Positions 58,323-64,000 of a stretch of DNA of 64,000 nucleotides are shown here, piece after piece. Made by a program: the position numbers and the translations under genes. A model generated the notes under the pieces. It ran no database searches. It was given only the letters and a program-made list of their open reading frames with translations, and was not told where the DNA came from. Numbering within the stretch: the first letter of the stretch is position 1; every line of letters starts with the position of its first letter. Source of the stretch: Diphasiastrum complanatum (taxonomy: Eukaryota; Streptophyta; Lycopodiopsida; Lycopodiales; Lycopodiaceae); contig CM055109.1 of the NCBI GenBank assembly GCA_029204225.1, forward strand, positions 24,762,422 to 24,826,421. The letters run 5' to 3'.

Positions 58323-61300
58323 ATGGCTACAAATGGAGGCTACATGTTGGAAAGCAATGATAGGCTTACCTCCCTCAACTATTCTACTTGGAAAGTAAGG
58401 ATGGAGTCTTTGCTTGAGATGAATGAGTTGATGGATATTGTTGTAGGTGTGGAGGAGAGACCTTTGGCACCTCAAGAACAATTGAGGTATGACAAGAGGG
58501 CAAAGAAAGCCCTTCACATGATCAAGATGAATGTGACAAATGAGCTTATCAAAGAGGTTGGTAAGTGCACATCATCTAGTGAAGCTTGGGAAGCCTTGAA
58601 GAAGGTTTATGAATCCAAGTCTACTTCTAGAGTGTTGACTTTAAGAAGGCAAATCTTTTCTTGTATGCAAAAGAAGAGTGAGAATGGACATGCTTTTGTT
58701 TTGAGAGTTAAAGCATTGAATGATGAGTTAGCATGCATTAATGATGGCATAAATAATGAGGAGCTTGTTCAAGTGATTCTCAATGGCTTGTTGGATGATC
58801 ATGCTAATCTTGTTCAAAGTTATGCTATCCAAAAATGTTTACCAAGTGTTGGAGACTTGCAAGAGGTCTTGTTGGCTGAAGAATTCAGGTTGCAAGCAAG
58901 AGTGGGAGCATCTTCTACATCTCAAGGAGGAGAAGAGGAGGCAATGTTCTCTAAAGGCAAGTTCAAGGGCAAAGGTAAAAGCAATTGGTCTAAAGGGCAA
59001 GACCAAGGTGAGCACTCTACTTTTGGCAAAAAGAAGGATAGATCTAAGCTAAAATGTTTCTATTGTGGAGTCAAAGGGCATTTTGCTAGTGATTGTTTTA
59101 AGAAAAAGAGGGATCAAGGGGAAAAGCAAACCAATCTAACTATTGATGAGGGTGGGGATGAGCTTCTTTCAAATGATGCTTTTGTTATGTCATCTTGCTT
59201 GTTGGCTAATCATGGAGACATTGATCCTTGGTGGATTGATAGTGGAGCCACTTCTCATATGACATATCATAAAGAGTATTTTTCATCTTTAATGGCATTT
59301 GATGGTGATAGGAAGGTAATCTATACCGCAAATGATGGTGAGTGTGCAATCAAGGGGATTGGCACAATTCCTATTTCACTTTCTACAAATAGGAATATAG
59401 AATTGAAAGATGTTTTGCTCATTCCATCCATTACCAAGAACTTACTTAGTGTAAGCCAAATGCTTGACAAAGGATTCAAAGTTGAGTTTGATGGTGATGC
59501 TTGCTTGATCAAAAAGGGGTGTAGTATCATTGCAAAAGGGAAAAGGCAAGGGAAATTGTTCAAGCTTGATGCATGTGTTGTTGCTAACCAAGTTGGATGC
59601 ATGGCAAATGAACAAATGTCAATTCAAGAGGTATGGCATAAAAGGATGGGACATCTCAACTACAAGGCCTTGGAGGTAATAGCCAAAAAGGAGGTAGTAA
59701 GGGGACTTCCCAAGTCTCTTACTTGCTTGAATCATGTTTGTGAAGAATGTGCTTTGTCTAAATCACATAGATTGCCATATACTAGATCTATATCTAGATC
59801 TAAGATGCCTTTTTCTCTCTTGCATTCGGATATTCATGGTGTTACTACAATTAGCAATGGAGGTGCTAAGATGTATGTAACTTTCATTGATGATTTTAGT
59901 AGATTTTGTTGGGTTTATCTACTAAAGAGCAAGGATGAGGTGTTTGATGTGTTTGTCAAGTTCAAAGTTGCTATTGAGACTCAATTTACAACCAAAATCA
60001 AATGCTTGAGGAGCGACAATGGTGGTGAATACATTTCTAACAAATTCAAAGCCTTTTGCGATGAGCATGGGATCAAGAGGGAGTACACATGTCCAAGAAC
60101 ACCACAACAAAATGGAGTGGCCGAGAGGAAGAATAGAACCTTGTGTGAGAGTGCAAAGGCAATGAGATTGAATGCTAATCTTCCTAAACCTTTTTGGAGT
60201 GATGCTTTGTTGTGTGCAAATTTCCTATGCAATAGATGGCCAAGTGTTGTATTGGAAGGAAAAACCCCTTTTGAAGCTTTGTTTGGTACGAAGCCTAATG
60301 TCAAGTTTCTAAGAACTTTTGGATGCATTTGCTACTTCAACATTACTCTTGATGATAGAACTAAAGAGGATCCATCTTCAAGAAAGGGCATTTTTGTTGG
60401 TTATAGTGAAGTAAGCAAAGCATATAGGATTTATGTTCCTTCAATCAAGAAAGTGTTCACAAGTAGGGATGTCATTTTTGATGAAAGTAACATTCCAAAA
60501 GTTGTTTCAAGTGATGATGGTGTTGTTGCAACTAATGTGCTTGATGACAATGGAGTTGATGACACATTGGATGTGGATGTTGAAGAAGCCTCTTCAAGTC
60601 AAATTCCAAGGAGAACTCCAAGGCATAAAGTGAAACCCTCAAGGCTCACTTATGATGGCAAAGGTAAGCAAGTGGTGGATGGATCCAACTATGCTTTCCT
60701 AACTTCTTTTGATGTACCTTCATGTGTAGATGAAGCAAGGCAAGAAGAGGAATGGATCCAAGCAATGGATCTTGAGTTTGAAGCACTTATGAAGAACAAC
60801 ACATGGAGATTGGTGGAGCTTCCAAAGGGCAAAAGTGCAATTGGATGCAAATGGATCTTCAAGGTAAAGACAAATCAAGATGGATCTATCAACAAGTTGA
60901 AGGCAAGGTTGGTGGCTAAAGGTTATGCTCAAGAGCATGGCATTGACTATGAGGAAACCTTTGCACCCGTGGCAAAGATGGTGAGCATAAGAGTAATCAT
61001 TTCCCTTGCAACTCTTTATGGATGGGATCTTTGGCAATTAGACATTTCTAATGCTTTCTTGAATGGTGATCTTGAAGAGGAAGTCTACATGGAGCAACCC
61101 GAGAGCTATGTTTCTCATAGCAAGCCTAATCATGTGTGTTTTCTACAAAAAAGTTTGTATGGTCTTAAGCAAGCACCAAGGAGTTGGTATGCTAGGCTTA
61201 ACTCTTTTCTACTTTCTCAAAACTTCACTATGAGTGAGTATGATCATTCACTTTACTTTAGAATTAGTGCTAATGATGTTACAATCCTTCTAATTTATGT

Positions 61301-62273
61301 GGATGACATTATTTTAAGTGGAGGGAACAAGGAAGATATAGAAGATATCAAGAAAGCACTAAAAAAGGAATTTGAAGTGCATGATCTTGGTCTTTTGAGC
61401 TATATCTTAGGAATAGAAGTAATTAGAACTTCTCAAATCACTTTTATTTCACAAGAGAAGTATGCTATTTCTATTCTCAATAGATTTCATATGGTAGATG
61501 CAAATCCTATTGATACACCTATGGAATCACATGTAAAGCTAACTATAAGAGGTAATGAAAGATCCTTCGAGGACATTACTCTCTATAGGAAGCTAATAGG
61601 TTCTCTTATATATCTAACCATCACAAGACCTGATTTATCTTATTGTGTTGGTAGATTAAGCCAATTCATGCAAGATCCTAGCATAGGACATTGGAAACTA
61701 GGAAAGAGGATCTTGAGATACATCTCGGGAACAAAAGATTTTGGCATTGTTTATAGAGGCTCATCACCTAACTTATTTGGTTTTTCAGATTCAGATTTTG
61801 CAGGAGACCTTATGGATAGAAAATCCATAAATGCACATGCTATTTTCATAGGTGATGGAGCTATCTCATGGATGTCGAAGAAACAAGCAACTATATCACT
61901 TTCTTCTAGTGAGGCCGAGTACAAAGCTTTGACATCATGCACAAAGGAGATGGTGTGGATCAAGAGGATGATTATGGAGCTTCATTTGCTGGATTTTTCA
62001 GAGAGTCCAATCATCTTTTGTGACAACCTTTCAGCCCAAAGTCTAGCAAGCAATCCGGTTTTCCATGCAAGGAGCAAACATATCGAGGTGGCTTACCATT
62101 TTGTGAGAGAACAAGTGTTGGCAAAAGAGATCAAGCTTGAACATGTCCCATCAAAGGAATGTGTGGCTGATATCTTTACCAAAGCATTGGGAAAGGACTT
62201 ATTTTTCAAGCATAGAACAAGTCTTGGTGTACTTTCTAAATCTATGCTAAAACTAGTTGAAGAGGGAGTGTGA
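58323..62273 (+). CDS. Copia gag-pol polyprotein, intact (1316 residues)
   Basis: A single frame encodes the particle protein and all replication enzymes. GAG starts with the LTSLNYSTWKVRMESLLEMN signature (residues 16-35), and the CCHC zinc knuckle is at 245-258 (CFYCGVKGHFASDC). The protease D-S-G-A has Asp306. GAG-pre-integrase is VWHKRMGHLNY from 437. The integrase triad is Asp503 (HSDIHG), Asp565 (RSDNGGEY) and Glu601 (VAERKNR), spaced as D-x61-D-x35-E. RT has YVDD at 992-995. RNase H has Asp1156 (SDSDFAGD), Glu1197 (SSSEAEYKAL) and Asp1234 (FCDNLSAQ), then HARSKHIEVAYHFVRE and ADIFTKAL. The start is the first ATG after the leader and suits the family. The stop TGA (62271-62273) lies inside the 3' LTR. 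All catalytic residues are present, so it should be active if expressed. It acts in cytoplasmic particles and then the nucleus. Confidence 0.97.
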   Translation: MATNGGYMLESNDRLTSLNYSTWKVRMESLLEMNELMDIVVGVEERPLAPQEQLRYDKRAKKALHMIKMNVTNELIKEVGKCTSSSEAWEALKKVYESKSTSRVLTLRRQIFSCMQKKSENGHAFVLRVKALNDELACINDGINNEELVQVILNGLLDDHANLVQSYAIQKCLPSVGDLQEVLLAEEFRLQARVGASSTSQGGEEEAMFSKGKFKGKGKSNWSKGQDQGEHSTFGKKKDRSKLKCFYCGVKGHFASDCFKKKRDQGEKQTNLTIDEGGDELLSNDAFVMSSCLLANHGDIDPWWIDSGATSHMTYHKEYFSSLMAFDGDRKVIYTANDGECAIKGIGTIPISLSTNRNIELKDVLLIPSITKNLLSVSQMLDKGFKVEFDGDACLIKKGCSIIAKGKRQGKLFKLDACVVANQVGCMANEQMSIQEVWHKRMGHLNYKALEVIAKKEVVRGLPKSLTCLNHVCEECALSKSHRLPYTRSISRSKMPFSLLHSDIHGVTTISNGGAKMYVTFIDDFSRFCWVYLLKSKDEVFDVFVKFKVAIETQFTTKIKCLRSDNGGEYISNKFKAFCDEHGIKREYTCPRTPQQNGVAERKNRTLCESAKAMRLNANLPKPFWSDALLCANFLCNRWPSVVLEGKTPFEALFGTKPNVKFLRTFGCICYFNITLDDRTKEDPSSRKGIFVGYSEVSKAYRIYVPSIKKVFTSRDVIFDESNIPKVVSSDDGVVATNVLDDNGVDDTLDVDVEEASSSQIPRRTPRHKVKPSRLTYDGKGKQVVDGSNYAFLTSFDVPSCVDEARQEEEWIQAMDLEFEALMKNNTWRLVELPKGKSAIGCKWIFKVKTNQDGSINKLKARLVAKGYAQEHGIDYEETFAPVAKMVSIRVIISLATLYGWDLWQLDISNAFLNGDLEEEVYMEQPESYVSHSKPNHVCFLQKSLYGLKQAPRSWYARLNSFLLSQNFTMSEYDHSLYFRISANDVTILLIYVDDIILSGGNKEDIEDIKKALKKEFEVHDLGLLSYILGIEVIRTSQITFISQEKYAISILNRFHMVDANPIDTPMESHVKLTIRGNERSFEDITLYRKLIGSLIYLTITRPDLSYCVGRLSQFMQDPSIGHWKLGKRILRYISGTKDFGIVYRGSSPNLFGFSDSDFAGDLMDRKSINAHAIFIGDGAISWMSKKQATISLSSSEAEYKALTSCTKEMVWIKRMIMELHLLDFSESPIIFCDNLSAQSLASNPVFHARSKHIEVAYHFVREQVLAKEIKLEHVPSKECVADIFTKALGKDLFFKHRTSLGVLSKSMLKLVEEGV
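62261..62268 (+). promoter_or_regulatory. Polypurine tract
   Basis: AGAGGGAG directly before the 3' LTR primes plus-strand DNA synthesis. It overlaps the last codons of pol. Confidence 0.85.
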
Positions 62274-62921
62274 AAAATTGTCAACTAGTAGTATTTTCCT
62301 AACTTGAGATTTTGTAGGCCTATGGCCAAATAAAAGTTAGAGATAGGTTCATACATGTATGTAGAGGCCCAAAGTATGTGTACACTACTTTTGAGGTCAC
62401 ATTAACTAGAGGAGGTCGAGTGTGGAGCTCTTCTATTGGCTCATAATTTGGTGCATTCCTATTTGACCAAATTTCTAGGTATATGGGTGAATCCTATTGG
62501 ACCCCAATTTTAGCCTATCATAAGACAAGTGGCCAAGAGGCACTATGGCTGCTATAAATAGCCATCTCCACGAGTATGTACACATCTCATTTTCATTCTA
62601 TTGAATGAACGTTATGCTCTTTGAAGGTCCATCTTCTTCTCTCTCACTTTTTTGTTCATATCTTGCATTCTAGCCACTAGAATTGTGATTTCTTTGTTGC
62701 TATGGCTTCACACGTGTGAAATGCAGGTTGTAGGCTCTGAAGTACGGACAGGGACAGCAAGTTTCTGTTTGTGGAAGCTTATGATCAGATTTTGATGTTT
62801 AGTTGATGTTTAGTATGCTTAACATCACAATTTCTATCATTTTTTCAATCTAGATGTGCATAACTTCCATGGCCAAGATCTTTATGAAACTTTAGCATCT
62901 TTTGGATCTGAGTTTTTCACA
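62269..62921 (+). repeat. 3' LTR of the young Copia element
   Basis: Same length and sequence as 57061-57713 except two substitutions seen by eye. Followed by the TTGCA duplication. Confidence 0.95.
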
Positions 62922-64000
62922 TTGCACATATTGCAAAAATGGTAACTATAAGAATTCTCATTTCTCTTGCATGTTATCACAATTTGGAGGATGTTTCAAC
63001 TTGATATCTCTAATGCCTTCCTCAATGGCTACCTTGAGGAGAAGATTTATATGGAGCAACCACCTGGATTCGTGAAGGTTGTTAAAGAAACAAAACTTTG
63101 TCTTTTCTTCAGAAGTCTCTATGGACTAAAACAAGCACCAAGAGGTCTTGGTATGCAAGGCTCAACTCCTTTCTCATATCACTCGGATTTCATCTTAGTG
63201 AATACGACCCTTCATTGTACATTAAGTTTGTAAATAACTTTGTAGCTATTCAACTCATCTTTGTAAATGATTTAATTTTTAGTGGAAATAATGAGGAGCT
63301 ACTTGAAGAAACGAAATTTGCACTTGGAAGTGAATTTAAGATGCAAAATCTAGGAGTTCTTCACTACATTTTAGGCCTAGAAATTGACTTTTGGAAAGGT
63401 CAAGCTTTCATAAGTCAAAGTTGTTATGCTCTTTCCATGCTTTAGAAATTTCAGATGGAAAACTGTACAGGCATAGATACTTCAACGGAGCAAATTGTAA
63501 AAGTTCCTATAAAAGAGGATAAAAGATCCTTCAAGGAGTTCACTCTTTATAGGAGTCTTATTGGCTCTCTTATTTGATTAAGAGTCACTAGGCCTGATCT
63601 AAGTTTTAGTGTGCACAAATTAAGCCAATACATGTAGGATCCAAAGATATGTCATTGGAAATTGGCAAAGAGATTCTTGAGATATGTATCTTCTACCTTA
63701 GACTATGGATTGATCTATAAAGGAGGCGATCTAACTTTTGTTGCATTTTCAGACTCGTATTTTGCAAGAGACTGAGTGGATGGAAAATCCACAAGTGATT
63801 ACACCATTTTCATTGGAGGGAATCTAGTCTTTTGGCTATCAAAGAAGCAAGCAACTATATCCTTGTCATTTTGTGAAGCTGAGTACAAAGCTCTTACAAT
63901 CATAACTAAGGAAGTTTTATGGATCAAGAGGCTACTTATGGAGCTAAAGTGTTATGCAGATGAAGACCTTCCAATTATCAATGATGATAACATTTCGGCT
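62922..64000 (+). pseudogene. Old Copia element, 3' part (RT and RNase H), runs off the window
   Basis: Continuation of 53990-57060 after the nested insertion. [12 protein letters not shown] and [20 protein letters not shown] run to YGLKQAP. A one-base insertion near 63142 then shifts the frame, and the YVDD motif has decayed to FVNDLI (near 63260). Stops lie near 63443, 63577, 63634 and 63772. RNase H (SDSYFARD, ISLSFCEAEYKAL) runs to the window edge. Its 3' LTR would lie beyond 64000. Confidence 0.85.

Larger units (their letters stand above)
57061..62921 (+). mobile_element. Complete, young Ty1/Copia LTR retrotransposon (5861 bp)
   Basis: All parts are in place: two 653-bp LTRs, a primer-binding site, a leader, one uninterrupted gag-pol frame, a polypurine tract and a TTGCA target duplication. 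By eye the LTRs differ at only two places (a T/C in ACATTAATTAGAGG versus ACATTAACTAGAGG, and T/C in GAATGAATGTT versus GAATGAACGTT), about 0.3 percent, so the insertion is recent. It sits inside the RT of an older Copia element. It could still be able to move; expression cannot be judged from sequence. Confidence 0.97.

Noticed and set aside
59321-59602. Antisense open frames across the intact Copia polyprotein (also 59981-60328, 60720-61037)
   Set aside because: Shadows of the 1316-codon frame on the other strand.
1-64000. CRISPR arrays, tRNA or rRNA genes, bacterial operons
   Set aside because: No regularly spaced short repeats with unique spacers, no cloverleaf-type box A/box B pair and no rRNA motif were seen; the DNA is eukaryotic.

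Overview
This is plant nuclear DNA: AT-rich, intron-bearing and dominated by transposable elements. The support is direct: LTR/Copia polyproteins with a primer-binding site matching plant initiator-Met tRNA, a CACTA (En/Spm) TNP2-type transposase with plant-like GT-AG introns, a Ty3/gypsy relic, and secreted proteins of the plant self-incompatibility S1 (SPH) type. I cannot name the species. No ribosomal RNA, tRNA, organellar sequence, CRISPR or bacterial operon was seen.

Layout. 1-2181: 3' part of a degenerate Copia element with its 3' LTR. 2720-7400: a second, nearly full-length but broken Copia element with a 3' LTR. 7401-9048: no genes, one diverged direct repeat. 9015-20835 (block A1) and about 35781-46105 (block A2) are two copies of one segmental duplication. 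Each carries, in order, a histone-H3-like pseudogene on the minus strand, a 5'-truncated Copia RT/RNase H fragment with its LTR, one or two copies of a roughly 1.9-kb repeat (alpha), a GC-rich island and an S1-like gene behind a (CT)n tract. A third partial copy (A3, 49988-53712) carries a broken S1-like gene. Between A1 and A2 lie Copia and possible Ty3 scraps, a plus-strand pseudogene (24457-26745) that I relate to an uncharacterised animal transposase-like family, and a minus-strand CACTA element (about 26850-34160) with a SET-domain-like exon. 44590-48100 is a large inverted repeat whose loop holds another Copia RNase H fragment. 48101-49690 is a Ty3/gypsy pol relic. 53990-64000 is an old Copia element, split by a MITE-like insertion and by a complete, very young Copia element (57061-62921).

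The only clearly intact gene is the 1316-residue Copia gag-pol polyprotein (58323-62273). Its two 653-bp LTRs differ at two sites by eye, and the insertion is flanked by a TTGCA target duplication inside the older element's reverse transcriptase. The most unusual items are the histone-H3-like gene with an SP-rich C-terminal tail and histone-promoter motifs, the animal-like transposase relic with a spliceable intron, the SET-like exon inside the CACTA transposon, and the S1-like gene family carried on repeatedly duplicated, repeat-rich blocks.
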